A stretch of DNA of 64,000 nt. Source: DATADD01 sp046262355. GTDB lineage: Bacteria; Actinomycetota; CADDZG01; WHSQ01. The notes beneath the pieces were generated by a model, which was not told where the DNA came from, ran no database searches, and was given only the letters and a program-made list of their open reading frames with translations. Numbering within the stretch: position 1 is the first letter of the stretch; every line of letters begins with the position of its first letter. The DNA is taken from assembly GCA_046262355.1 (NCBI GenBank), contig JBHEMX010000053.1, positions 14,861 through 78,860 of the forward strand. Direction: 5' to 3'. The translations under genes and the position numbers were made by a program. Below are positions 17,521 to 26,146 of this stretch, in pieces.

Positions 17521-17535
17521 TCTACAAAATGTTGA
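17521..17535. promoter_or_regulatory. Second copy of the island operator, TCTACA-AAA-TGTTGA
   Basis: Differs from a perfect 6-3-6 palindrome at one base and matches the operator at 6874-6888 at 12 of 15 positions. It lies in the divergent region between hyuA and carbamate kinase. A TATGAT -10-like box on the minus strand (17552-17557) would place the hyuA start of transcription just before the operator. Confidence 0.62.
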
Positions 17536-17561
17536 AAATGCCGACGCTTGAATCATAAGAT
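17532..17561 (+). promoter_or_regulatory. Promoter for the carbamate kinase-xdh operon
   Basis: TTGAAA at 17532-17537 overlaps the right half of the operator, exactly as TTGACG does at 6885. A weak -10 follows (CATAAG at 16 bases or TAAGAT at 18 bases). The shared operator/-35 arrangement supports it more than the -10 sequence does. Confidence 0.5.
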
Positions 17562-17622
17562 TCCCTGGGTGAAGGGTGACGTGTCCGGCCGCGCTGGTGA
17601 TCCGGGGCAGGGTGCGCCGGTC

Positions 17623-18588
17623 ATGGTCATCGCGCTGGGCGGCAACGCGATCACCCGCGCGGGTGACGAACCCTCCGTCGCAGCACAGTTCGAGCGCACG
17701 CGCGAGACGGTGGCGATGCTCATGCCGGTCATCACGTCGGGCGCGTGGCGGATCGTGTTCACCCACGGCAACGGCCCGCAGGTGGGCAACATCCTGCTCC
17801 GTTCGGACCTCGCGGCGGAGGCAGGCGAGCTCCCGAGGCTACCTGTCGACATCGCCGTGGCGGACACACAAGGCGGCATGGGATACATGATCCAGCAGTG
17901 CCTTTCGAACGCGCTCTGGGAGTCGGGGCTGAGCAGCCCGGTCGCCACGGTCATCACTCAGGTCATCGTGGACGAGGAACACCCCGCGTTCCACGACCCG
18001 AGCAAGCCGATCGGTCGCTACTACCGTGCGGACCAGGTGGACGAGCTGCGCCGTCACGACTGGACCATGAGCGAGGACCCTCAGGGCCGGGGCTGGCGCC
18101 GGGTCGTCCCCTCGCCCGAGCCCGTCGAGATCGTCGAGCAGCCCATCATCCGGGAGCTCCTCTCCGAAGGCGTCATCGTGATCGCCTGCGGAGGCGGCGG
18201 CATCCCCGTGTACTCGAATGAGGCGGGAGCGCTGAACGGCACCGACGCCGTGATCGACAAGGACCTCGCCTCTGCGCTCCTTGCGACGCAGGTCGACGCC
18301 TCGCTCCTCGCGGTCCTGACCGAGGTCGATCGCGTCTACCTGAACTACGGCGCGCCCAACGAGCAACCGGTGGACGAGATCGACGCGGCGTCGCTGAGGC
18401 GGCTCGCGAGCGAGGGCCACTTCCCGGCCGGATCCATGGGCCCCAAGGTCGACGCGGTCGTGCGCTTCATCGAGCGCGGCGGCAAGCGAGCGATCATCAC
18501 CTCCCCGGATCTGCTCGAGGCCGCCCTCGACGGACGTGCGGGAACCCAGGTGACTCCCGCGGTCGCGATCGAGGCGGCGGCCTCGTGA
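17623..18588 (+). CDS. arcC: Carbamate kinase
   Basis: A 321-residue amino-acid-kinase-fold protein beginning VIALGGNAITRAG, with FTHGNGPQVGN, the central IACGGGGIPV and DKDLASALLA, all diagnostic of carbamate kinase. It transfers phosphate from carbamoyl phosphate to ADP, giving ATP, ammonia and CO2, the energy-yielding step of fermentative ureide breakdown. E. coli carries YqeA at the matching place in its yge cluster. ATG 17623 follows GGGGCAGGG at 10 bases and gives the usual N-terminus; GTG 17569 and GTG 17581 are possible. It heads the right plus-strand operon behind the operator-promoter at 17521-17561. Confidence 0.88.
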   Translation: MVIALGGNAITRAGDEPSVAAQFERTRETVAMLMPVITSGAWRIVFTHGNGPQVGNILLRSDLAAEAGELPRLPVDIAVADTQGGMGYMIQQCLSNALWESGLSSPVATVITQVIVDEEHPAFHDPSKPIGRYYRADQVDELRRHDWTMSEDPQGRGWRRVVPSPEPVEIVEQPIIRELLSEGVIVIACGGGGIPVYSNEAGALNGTDAVIDKDLASALLATQVDASLLAVLTEVDRVYLNYGAPNEQPVDEIDAASLRRLASEGHFPAGSMGPKVDAVVRFIERGGKRAIITSPDLLEAALDGRAGTQVTPAVAIEAAAS

Positions 18589-18599
18589 GGCCTTAGTCC

Positions 18600-19469
18600 A
18601 TGGACGTCTTGCAGCCCACCGACCTGGCCGAGGCACTCGAGCTCAAGGCTGCGCATCCCGGCGCGGTGCCCCTCGCGGGGGGCACGGATGTGATGGTCGA
18701 GCTCAATTTCGACCGGCGCCGGCCGGGCGCCATCATCGACCTCACCCGCGTCCCGGAGCTGGACGGATGGTCGAGCGACGAGGGCCGCGTCAGGCTCGGG
18801 GCGGGCGTCACATTCACGCGCGTGATCGACGAGCTGGGCGAGCTGCTGCCGGGACTGGCGCTCGCGTCGCGCACCGTCGGGTCACCGCAGATTCGCAACC
18901 GCGGCACGATAGGCGGCAACCTCGGGACCTCATCGCCGGCCGGGGACGCGCTGCCGCCGCTGATGGCGGCGGGGGCGGAGGTCGAGCTCGCGTCGACGCG
19001 TGGAACACGACGCCTGACGCTTGATGAGTTCCTGGTGGGTCCCAAGCGCAACGTCGCGGAACCCGACGAGCTCATCGTCGCCGTGCACGTGCCCGAGGCC
19101 ACGGGGGCGCAGCAGTTCTCGAAGATCGGGACGCGCAACGCCATGGTTATCGCGGTGGCCGCCTTCGCCGTGTGCATCGACGAAGCCGCTCGTGCGGTGC
19201 GCACGGGCATCGGCTCGGCGGGGCCCACGATCCTGCGCGCCGCCGAAGCCGAGAGCTTCATCACATCGGCGCTCGAAGAGGGTGGCCTGTGGGAGTCGCG
19301 CGCTCCCCTCCTCGCGCCGACCCTCGAGCGATTCGGACAACTCGTGGCGCGCGCAGCGCGCCCGATCGACGACGTGCGCGGAACGGCGGACTACAGGCGA
19401 CATGCGCTCGGGGTGATGGCGCGCCGGACGCTCATGTGGGCCTGGAACGACCACGCGAGGAGCGCCTGA
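18600..19469 (+). CDS. FAD-binding subunit of xanthine dehydrogenase (YgfM/CoxM type)
   Basis: A 289-residue FAD-binding domain protein of the molybdenum hydroxylase family. FAD motifs are PLAGGTDVMVE (about residue 24) and RNRGTIGGNLGTSSPAGD (about 100), followed by a CO-dehydrogenase flavoprotein C-terminal domain. It would carry electrons between the [2Fe-2S] subunit and NAD or another acceptor. It begins 11 bases after the carbamate kinase stop and ends one base before the [2Fe-2S] gene. It could also serve the fused XdhD-like protein, which has no FAD domain. Confidence 0.88.
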   Translation: MDVLQPTDLAEALELKAAHPGAVPLAGGTDVMVELNFDRRRPGAIIDLTRVPELDGWSSDEGRVRLGAGVTFTRVIDELGELLPGLALASRTVGSPQIRNRGTIGGNLGTSSPAGDALPPLMAAGAEVELASTRGTRRLTLDEFLVGPKRNVAEPDELIVAVHVPEATGAQQFSKIGTRNAMVIAVAAFAVCIDEAARAVRTGIGSAGPTILRAAEAESFITSALEEGGLWESRAPLLAPTLERFGQLVARAARPIDDVRGTADYRRHALGVMARRTLMWAWNDHARSA

Positions 19470-19470
19470 C

Positions 19471-19941
19471 ATGCAGCTGCGCGTGACCGTCAACGGCGAC
19501 CGCCAGGAGGTGGACGGCTTGTGGCCGGGCGAGAGCTTGCTGTACGTGTTGCGCGAGCGCATGGGCTATCCGGGATCAAAGAACGCGTGCGAACAGGGCG
19601 AGTGCGGTTCATGCTCTGTCTACCTCGATGGGGTCCTCGTGTGCGCCTGCCTCGTGCTCGCGGCCCAGGCTCAAGACCGGGAGGTCGTGACCGTCGAGGG
19701 ACTGGCCCGCGCCGCGGAGCTACACCCCGTGCAGGAGGCCTACGTCGAGGCCGGCGCGGTCCAGTGCGGTTTCTGCACGCCCGGCCTCGTCGTGGCCACC
19801 CACGAGCTGCTACAGCGCAACCCGGAACCGAGCGACGCCGAGGTGCGCGAGGCGCTGGCGGGGAACCTTTGTCGCTGCACCGGGTACGAGAAGATCCTCG
19901 CGGCGGTCGGCCTCGCAGCCGCGCGCATGAAGGCCTCGTGA
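19471..19941 (+). CDS. [2Fe-2S] subunit of xanthine dehydrogenase (CoxS/XdhC type)
   Basis: A 156-residue two-cluster ferredoxin-like subunit. The N-terminal plant-type cluster is CEQGECGSC with a further Cys in VCAC, and the C-terminal cluster uses CGFCTPG and CRCTGY. Size and motif order are standard for the small subunit of three-part molybdenum hydroxylases. It overlaps the 8-oxoguanine deaminase gene by GTGA at 19938. Confidence 0.92.
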   Translation: MQLRVTVNGDRQEVDGLWPGESLLYVLRERMGYPGSKNACEQGECGSCSVYLDGVLVCACLVLAAQAQDREVVTVEGLARAAELHPVQEAYVEAGAVQCGFCTPGLVVATHELLQRNPEPSDAEVREALAGNLCRCTGYEKILAAVGLAAARMKAS

Positions 19942-21323
19942 AGCGCCGGCCGGAGCGCGTGGTCCTCGAGGGCTGCGCGCTCGCGGCGATGGATGCGGCG
20001 GGCACCGAGCTCGCCGACGGCCACATCGTCCTCGAGGACGGGATCATCACGTCGGTCGGGCCCGGACGAGCCCCCGCTCGAGACGGCGGCGAGCGCGGGG
20101 CGCGCATCGACGGCGGCGGGACGCTTGCTACCCCGGGCCTCGTCAACTGTCACCATCACCTCTACCAGTGGCTCACCCGCGGCCTGGCGCAACAGTCCAA
20201 CCTGTTCGAGTGGCTCGTGGCGCTCTATCCGGTGTGGGCCCGGCTCGACGAAGACCTCGAGGCGGTGGCGGCGAGCGCGGGGTCGGCGGCGCTCGCCACC
20301 ACGGGCTGCACCACCACCACGGATCATCACTACGTCTTCCCGCGCGCCGCGGGAGACCTTCTCGGGGCCTCGATCGAGGCGGTGGGAAAGATAGGGTTAC
20401 GGTTCCACCCCTGTCGCGGCTCGATGGACCTCGGGCGCTCGGCCGGAGGTCTTCCGCCGGACGAGGTGACCGAGGACCTCGATGTCATCATGGCGGCCAC
20501 CGAGGCGGCGATAGACGGGCACCACGACGACTCCTTCGGCGCCATGGTCCGGATCGCGGTGGCGCCCTGCTCACCCTTCTCGGTCTCGACCGAGCTCATG
20601 CGCGCGGCGGCGGAGCTGGCTCGGGAGCGCGGCGTTCGCCTGCATACCCATCTCGCCGAGACCGTCGAGGAGGAGGAGTTCTGCATCGAGCGCTTCGGCA
20701 TGCGTCCCGTCGAGTTTCTCGATGACCTCGGCTGGCTGGGCGATGACGTGTGGCTCGCACACTGCGTCCACCTCGACGGCGCAGAGACGACCAGGTTCGG
20801 CGCCACGGGGACGGGCGTCGCCCACTGCCCGAGCTCGAACGCTCGGCTCGGCGCAGGGATCGCGCCCGTGGCCTCACTCGTGAGCGCGGGCGCGCCGGTG
20901 GGACTCGGGGTGGACGGGGCTGCGTCCAACGAGGCGGGAGCGCTCGCGGCCGAGATGCACGAGGCGCTGCTGATGGCGCGGCTTCGATCCGGGCCCCGGG
21001 CGCTCGAGGCGCGCCAAGCGCTGGCCCTTGCCACCATCGGCGGCGCACGCTGCCTCGGGCGCGCCGCCGAGCTCGGCTCGCTCGAGGTCGGCAAGGTGGC
21101 CGACGTCGCCCTGTGGAGGCTCGACGAGCTCGGGCGCGCCGGGATCCAAGATCCCGTTGCCGCGCTCGTCTTCGGCCCGCATGCCCGCGTGGAGCACCTG
21201 CTCGTGGACGGACGCGTGATCGTCGAGGACGGTGAGCTGCGCTCGGCCGACGAACGCTCGCTCGCGCGCGATCTCGCGGCGGCCAGCCGCCGGCTCGCCG
21301 AGGAAGCGCAGACCGCGGCATGA
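19938..21323 (+). CDS. 8-Oxoguanine deaminase-type amidohydrolase
   Basis: A 461-residue amidohydrolase with NCHHHLYQWLTRGLAQ (metal and active-site His), TTTTDHHYVFP, HTHLAET, the substrate-binding AHCVHLDG and the metal Asp in LGVDGAASNEAG. The HHHLYQ and DHHY arrangement matches 8-oxoguanine deaminases, which yield urate and ammonia; related enzymes act on guanine, isoxanthopterin or s-triazines. In a cluster with two molybdenum hydroxylases and adenine deaminase a purine substrate is likely. GTG 19938 overlaps the preceding stop and its own stop overlaps the Mo-subunit start (ATGA at 21320). Confidence 0.83.
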   Translation: MKRRPERVVLEGCALAAMDAAGTELADGHIVLEDGIITSVGPGRAPARDGGERGARIDGGGTLATPGLVNCHHHLYQWLTRGLAQQSNLFEWLVALYPVWARLDEDLEAVAASAGSAALATTGCTTTTDHHYVFPRAAGDLLGASIEAVGKIGLRFHPCRGSMDLGRSAGGLPPDEVTEDLDVIMAATEAAIDGHHDDSFGAMVRIAVAPCSPFSVSTELMRAAAELARERGVRLHTHLAETVEEEEFCIERFGMRPVEFLDDLGWLGDDVWLAHCVHLDGAETTRFGATGTGVAHCPSSNARLGAGIAPVASLVSAGAPVGLGVDGAASNEAGALAAEMHEALLMARLRSGPRALEARQALALATIGGARCLGRAAELGSLEVGKVADVALWRLDELGRAGIQDPVAALVFGPHARVEHLLVDGRVIVEDGELRSADERSLARDLAAASRRLAEEAQTAA

Positions 21324-23650
21324 GGAGCGAACGGACGCTCACGCCCGGCGCGCCGGCGATCGTCGACGGCGGGATCGGCGTCAGCGCGTTGCGGCCGGAC
21401 GGCGTCGCCAAGGTCAAAGGTCAGTTCGCCTACTCGTCTGATCTGTGGGCCGACGGCATGCTGTGGGGGGTCACCGTGCGGAGCCCCCATCCGCGCGCCC
21501 ACGTGCGCCACATCGACATCACTCGGGCGTCCAAGGCCCCCGGTGTACGCGCCGTGCTCACGCACGAGGACGTTCCGGGGCGCAAGACGTTCGGACTTGA
21601 GGTGCCCGATCAGCCCGTGCTCGCCTGGAACGACGTCCGGTACCAGGGGGAGGCCGTCGCGCTGGTGGCCGCAGACCATCCCGAGGCTGCGCGCCGAGCG
21701 GCGGAGCTGGTAGTGGTCGACTACGAGCTGCTCGAGCCGGTGACCGATGCCGAGCGCGCGCTCGAGGAGGGCGCGCCGAGGCTGCATCCATCGGGCAACG
21801 TGATCCGCCACGTGCGCATACGCCGCGGCGAGGCGGAGGTCGATGCAGACGTTGTCGTCTCCGGCCGCTACGAGGTCGGCATGCAGGACCAGGCGTTCCT
21901 CGGTCCCGAATCGGGTCTCGCCGTGCCGGACGGCGAAGGGGGCGTCGATCTCTACATCTCCACCCAATGGCTGCACGTCGACCGCGACCAGCTCGCCGCC
22001 AGCCTCGGGCTCGCCCCCGACAAGGTCCGCCTCACCCTGTCCGGCGTCGGTGGGGCGTTCGGCGCGCGCGAGGACCTCTCGATACAGATCCACTGCTGCA
22101 TGCTGGCTCTCGACACGGGGCGGCCCGTCAAGATGATGTACTCGCGCGAGGAGTCGTTCTTCGGCCACGTGCACCGCCACCCCGCGCGCATGTACTACGA
22201 GCACGGCGCGACGAGAGCGGGTGAGCTCGTCTACGTGAGCGCTCGCATCTTTCTGGACGGAGGTGCATACGCGTCGAGCTCGACGGCCGTCGCATCGAAC
22301 GCCGCCTGCTTCGCCTGTGGGCCCTACGACGTTCCCACGGTGTCGGTCGACGCCTATGCGATGTACACCGACAATCCACCCTGTGGAGCGATGCGCGGCT
22401 TCGGCGCAGTGCAGAGTTGCTTCGCGTACGAGTCTCAGATGGACCTGCTTGCCGCAAAGCTCGGCATGGATCCGATCGAACTGCGTCTGCGCAACGCTAT
22501 GGCGGAGGGCAGCACGATGCCGACCGGGCAGCGGGTCGAGGGGCCCGTCCCCGTCGCCGAACTGTTGACGTCCGTGCGGGACATGGAGCTCCCGCCCGAG
22601 GACCGAGGCGTGCGCGACATCAGACGCCTGCCCGGCGGCGTGGCCAACACGACGCACGGCGAGGGCGTGACCCGGGGCGTCGGGTTCGCTCTCGGCTTCA
22701 AGAACATCTGCTACTCGGAGGGCTTCGACGACTACGCGACGGCGCGCGTCCGGTTGTCGGCGTCGGGCGGCGAGCCGGTAGCCGAGGTACATAGCGCCGC
22801 CGCCGAGGTCGGCCAGGGCGTGACGACGATACAGATGCAGATCGCGCGCACCGAGCTGGGCGTCGAGCGCGTGGTCGTGCTTCCCGCCGACACCGCTGTG
22901 GGCTCCGCCGGATCGTCGTCCGCATCGCGCCAGACATGGATGACGGGAGGCGCCGTCAGGGCCGCCTGCCTGGCCGTGCGCGCGCGGCTCCTAGAGAGGG
23001 TGGTCGCACAGCTCGGGGACGACCCCGGCGACCTGTCGCCGGCCGGCGGCAAGGTCGTGTCGGAGACGCTCGGAGTGGTCTCGTCGCTCGCCGATGTCCT
23101 GGCCGGCGACGACATCGAGGAGACGCGCGACTATCACCATCGCAAGACCTACCCGCTCGATCCCGAGACCGGCCAGGGCGACGCTCATGTCTCGTTCGCG
23201 TTCGCCGCTCATCGCGCCGTCGTGGAGGTCGACACGGAGCTGGGCCTCGTGCGGGTGGTCGAGATCGCGACCGCGCAGGACGTCGGCAAGGCGCTCAACC
23301 CCCAGGCCGTCGAAGGGCAGATCGAGGGTGGGATCGCGCAAGGGCTGGGACTCGCGTTGATGGAGGAGATCCAGGTGATCGACGGGAAGATCCGCAACCC
23401 TTCGTTCACCGACTACCTGATACCCACGGTGCTCGACATGCCCAAGGTGAAGGCGCGCGTCCTCGAGCTCGGAGATCCCGACTCCCCCTACGGCGTCAAG
23501 GGGGTCGGGGAGCCCCCGACGATCTCGTCCACACCCGCCGTCGTTGCCGCCCTGCGGGCCGCAACGGGACGCGCGCTCACGCGCGTGCCCGTGCGCCCGG
23601 AGGACATCGTCGGCATCGCGTCGGTGAGTGAATCTGCGGGCGGCACATGA
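21320..23650 (+). CDS. xdhA: Molybdopterin subunit of xanthine dehydrogenase
   Basis: A 776-residue CoxL/XdhA-type subunit. It has the N-terminal a/b hammerhead (VKGQFAYSSDL), GGAFGAREDLS, the cofactor motif GAMRGFGAVQ, AAEVGQGVTTIQMQ and the terminal PYGVKGVGEPP with the catalytic glutamate. With the FAD and [2Fe-2S] genes upstream it forms a complete three-subunit purine hydroxylase (hypoxanthine to xanthine to urate). The operon order FAD, [2Fe-2S], deaminase, Mo is slightly unusual. Overlaps of 4 bp at both ends show tight coupling with the two deaminase genes. Confidence 0.88.
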   Translation: MRSERTLTPGAPAIVDGGIGVSALRPDGVAKVKGQFAYSSDLWADGMLWGVTVRSPHPRAHVRHIDITRASKAPGVRAVLTHEDVPGRKTFGLEVPDQPVLAWNDVRYQGEAVALVAADHPEAARRAAELVVVDYELLEPVTDAERALEEGAPRLHPSGNVIRHVRIRRGEAEVDADVVVSGRYEVGMQDQAFLGPESGLAVPDGEGGVDLYISTQWLHVDRDQLAASLGLAPDKVRLTLSGVGGAFGAREDLSIQIHCCMLALDTGRPVKMMYSREESFFGHVHRHPARMYYEHGATRAGELVYVSARIFLDGGAYASSSTAVASNAACFACGPYDVPTVSVDAYAMYTDNPPCGAMRGFGAVQSCFAYESQMDLLAAKLGMDPIELRLRNAMAEGSTMPTGQRVEGPVPVAELLTSVRDMELPPEDRGVRDIRRLPGGVANTTHGEGVTRGVGFALGFKNICYSEGFDDYATARVRLSASGGEPVAEVHSAAAEVGQGVTTIQMQIARTELGVERVVVLPADTAVGSAGSSSASRQTWMTGGAVRAACLAVRARLLERVVAQLGDDPGDLSPAGGKVVSETLGVVSSLADVLAGDDIEETRDYHHRKTYPLDPETGQGDAHVSFAFAAHRAVVEVDTELGLVRVVEIATAQDVGKALNPQAVEGQIEGGIAQGLGLALMEEIQVIDGKIRNPSFTDYLIPTVLDMPKVKARVLELGDPDSPYGVKGVGEPPTISSTPAVVAALRAATGRALTRVPVRPEDIVGIASVSESAGGT

Positions 23651-25374
23651 TCGACCGGGCTCGGCTGATCGCAGTAGCGCGCGGCGATGAACCGCCCGAT
23701 CTCGTCGTGGCCGGGGCGAAGGTGTTCGCGTCTTTCACCAAGGAGTGGCTCGACGTCGACGTGGCGGTGGCCGAAGGTTGTGTCGCCGGGTTCGGGAGCT
23801 TCTCCGGCGGAGAACAGATCGATGGACGGGGTCAGTACCTCGTGCCCGGATTCATCGATGCACATGTGCACATCGAGTCGTCGAAGCTCATGGTCGACGA
23901 GTTCGCGCGCGCGGTTCTTCCTCACGGCACCACCGCGGTCGTCACCGACCCCCACGAGATAGCCAACGTTCTCGGCACCGACGGGATCCACTGGCTGCTC
24001 GACGTCTGCGAAGGGCTGCCGCTGGAGGTCTTCGTGATGGCTTCCTCGTGTGTCCCCGCCAGCCCGTTCGAATCTCCTCGACGGCCCTTGACGAGCGGCG
24101 ACATGGAATCGGTCCTTCGCCGCAGCCACGCCCTCGGCGTCGCAGAGATGATGAACTTCCCCGCGGTGATCGCCGGCGACCGCTCGGAGCTCGACAAGCT
24201 GGCGGTGCGCGGCGCGACACACGTCGACGGGCATGCCCCCGGGGTAAGAGGCCGCCGGCTCGATGCATACCTCGCCGCCGGCATCCGCTCCGATCACGAG
24301 GCGACCACCTACGAAGAGGCGCTCGAGAAACGGCGCAAGGGCATGTGGATACTGATCCGCGAGGCCTCGAACGCACGCAACCTCGTCGACCTCGTGCCGC
24401 TCGTGAAGAACTACGGCCCCGAGAACTGTGCGTTCTGCACCGACGACCGCGAGCCCGACTTCCTCGCGCGCGAGGGACACATCAATCACATGTGCCGTCT
24501 GGCCGTGGCCCACGGCGTGAGCGCGGAGGACGCGATCCTGCTCGCATCTCTACATCCCGCCCGGTACCACGGGCTCACGAACCTCGGCGCGATCGCGCCC
24601 GGCTACGACGCCGACTTCTTCCTCATGCCGGACCTCGAGAGCTTCAGCCCGACGAAGGTCTTCGCCGACGGCAGGCTCGTCGTCGACGACGGCAAGGTGC
24701 TGCCCTTCGAGCGGCGCGCCGTCCCACTGTGGGTCCGCCGCTCTGTGCGTATAGCGCCCGTCTCCACGGCAGATCTTCGCATCGAGGCTACCCACCGGCT
24801 CGTGCGCGTGATCGAGGTGATCCCGCATCAGTTGTTGACGAAGTCGGTCGCCCTCGAGCCGAAGGTCGTGGGCGGCGAGGCCGTGGCCGATCCCGACAGG
24901 GACCTCGCCAAGATCGCCGTCGTGGAGCGCCACCACGCCACCGGACGCATCGGCAAGGGATTCGTGAAGGGATTCTCTCTGCAGCGCGGAGCGTTCGCGT
25001 CGACCGTGGCCCACGACGCCCACAACATCGTCGTCGTGGGGGTCTCGGACGAGGACATGGTGCTGGCGATCACGCGCCTCGAAGACATCGGCGGCGGCAT
25101 CGTCGTCGCGGAGGGCGGCTCGGTGATCTCCGAGCTGAGGCTCCCGGTTGCGGGCCTTCTGTCCGACGAGCCGGTCGTGACGGTCGTGACACGCATGGAC
25201 GACATCCACGACAAGCTCGGCGAGTTGGGAGTGAAGATCTCGTCGCCGCTCATGACTTTGAGCTTCCTGGCCTTGTCGGTCATCCCCAGCCTCAAGATCA
25301 CGGATCTGGGACTCGTGGACGTCGACAACTTCGCGATCGTGCCGCTCGGCATCGACGACGATGCCGCCGGTTAG
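23647..25374 (+). CDS. ade: Adenine deaminase
   Basis: A 575-residue amidohydrolase matching prokaryotic adenine deaminase: metal site FIDAHVHIESSKLM, TDPHEIANVLG, the carboxylated-region MMNFPAVI, DGHAPG and CTDDREP, followed by the C-terminal Ade-specific domain (HNIVVVGVSDEDMV, HDKLGELG). It converts adenine to hypoxanthine, feeding xanthine dehydrogenase. ATG 23647 overlaps the Mo-subunit stop by 4 bp, and its 3' end overlaps the HTH regulator gene by 14 bp. Confidence 0.93.
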   Translation: MIDRARLIAVARGDEPPDLVVAGAKVFASFTKEWLDVDVAVAEGCVAGFGSFSGGEQIDGRGQYLVPGFIDAHVHIESSKLMVDEFARAVLPHGTTAVVTDPHEIANVLGTDGIHWLLDVCEGLPLEVFVMASSCVPASPFESPRRPLTSGDMESVLRRSHALGVAEMMNFPAVIAGDRSELDKLAVRGATHVDGHAPGVRGRRLDAYLAAGIRSDHEATTYEEALEKRRKGMWILIREASNARNLVDLVPLVKNYGPENCAFCTDDREPDFLAREGHINHMCRLAVAHGVSAEDAILLASLHPARYHGLTNLGAIAPGYDADFFLMPDLESFSPTKVFADGRLVVDDGKVLPFERRAVPLWVRRSVRIAPVSTADLRIEATHRLVRVIEVIPHQLLTKSVALEPKVVGGEAVADPDRDLAKIAVVERHHATGRIGKGFVKGFSLQRGAFASTVAHDAHNIVVVGVSDEDMVLAITRLEDIGGGIVVAEGGSVISELRLPVAGLLSDEPVVTVVTRMDDIHDKLGELGVKISSPLMTLSFLALSVIPSLKITDLGLVDVDNFAIVPLGIDDDAAG

Positions 25375-25876
25375 AACCGGCACGCTCGCGGAGGAGCTCG
25401 TGGGGCTTGCTCGCGCGCTCGAGCGCATGAACGGAGAGGGCAGGTCGGCTGCCGTGTGGGAGCTGCAGGATGGGGCTCGTCTCCTCTACGCGGGCTCGGG
25501 CACACCTGAGACCCTGCTCGAGGCAGCGCATCGCCGCCTCGAGCAAGAAGCATCCGAATTCGAGCTCCACGGCGACCCGGGGGCCCGCGGGATCGTCCAC
25601 ATATGCTCGATCGGCCGCGAGACCGTGGCGTACGGGCTCTTCATGTACGGGGCCGGGCGACCACACCTCGAGTCGACGATCCGGCAGCTGATCGGCATGG
25701 CCGAAGCCGCGCTCGGAAAGCGCGTCGCCGACATGAGCCGCGTCGAGAAGCAGCAGGTCGTGCGCTTCCTCGACGACCGCGGTGCCTTCCTGATACGGCG
25801 CGCGGTCGAGGACGTGGCCGATCGCTTGGGAGTTACCCGCTTCACGATCTACAACTACCTGGACCGGGAGCACTGA
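25361..25876 (+). CDS. YheO-like HTH transcriptional regulator
   Basis: A 171-residue protein. The C-terminal 45 residues (FLDDRGAFLIRRAVEDVAD, then LGVTRFTIYNYLD) match the YheO-type helix-turn-helix (HTH_22). The N-terminal 120 residues, including GIVHICSIGRETVAYGLFMYG, probably sense a small molecule in the manner of PAS-like domains. It is the only regulator inside the right operon and is the best candidate to bind TCAACA-N3-TGTTGA at 6874 and 17521; this is inference from location. ATG 25361 overlaps the ade gene. Confidence 0.75.
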   Translation: MPPVRTGTLAEELVGLARALERMNGEGRSAAVWELQDGARLLYAGSGTPETLLEAAHRRLEQEASEFELHGDPGARGIVHICSIGRETVAYGLFMYGAGRPHLESTIRQLIGMAEAALGKRVADMSRVEKQQVVRFLDDRGAFLIRRAVEDVADRLGVTRFTIYNYLDREH

Positions 25877-25877
25877 G

Positions 25878-26141
25878 ATGCCCGTGTCCCCGGCCGACGT
25901 CGTCGCGGAGTTCACGATCCAGCCCTTCGTCGAGGGGCGGATGGAGCCCCACGTGGCTGCCGGCGTCGAAGCCGCGCGCGCCTCGGGCCTGGCGCTCGAG
26001 GTCGGTCCCTTCGGGACCGGTCTCGCCGGGCCGCGCGCCGAGGTGCTGGCCGCGCTCAGCCGGGTCATGGACGCGGCGATCGAGGCGGGCGCGCAGAGCA
26101 TCCAGATCAAGCTCCGGGTGGGCGAGGCCTCGAGTGGGTGA
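25878..26141 (+). CDS. Thiamine-binding (YkoF/MTH1187) domain protein
   Basis: An 87-residue single-domain protein with VVAEFTIQPF at the start, VGPFGTGLAG in the middle and a terminal SIQIKLRVG strand, the pattern of the thiamine_BP (MTH1187/YkoF-like) family. These small ferredoxin-like-fold proteins bind hydroxymethylpyrimidine or thiamine-like rings. As the last gene of a purine operon, one base after the regulator stop, it may bind a purine-derived ligand instead; that is a guess. It ends 5 bases before the convergent transporter operon. Confidence 0.75.
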   Translation: MPVSPADVVAEFTIQPFVEGRMEPHVAAGVEAARASGLALEVGPFGTGLAGPRAEVLAALSRVMDAAIEAGAQSIQIKLRVGEASSG

Positions 26142-26146
26142 GGGCC

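Noticed and set aside
14204..17554. The DtxR-type gene as third gene of the hyuA-ygeX operon only
   Set aside because: A 48-bp gap with its own palindrome at the start codon argues for separate control, although readthrough is possible.
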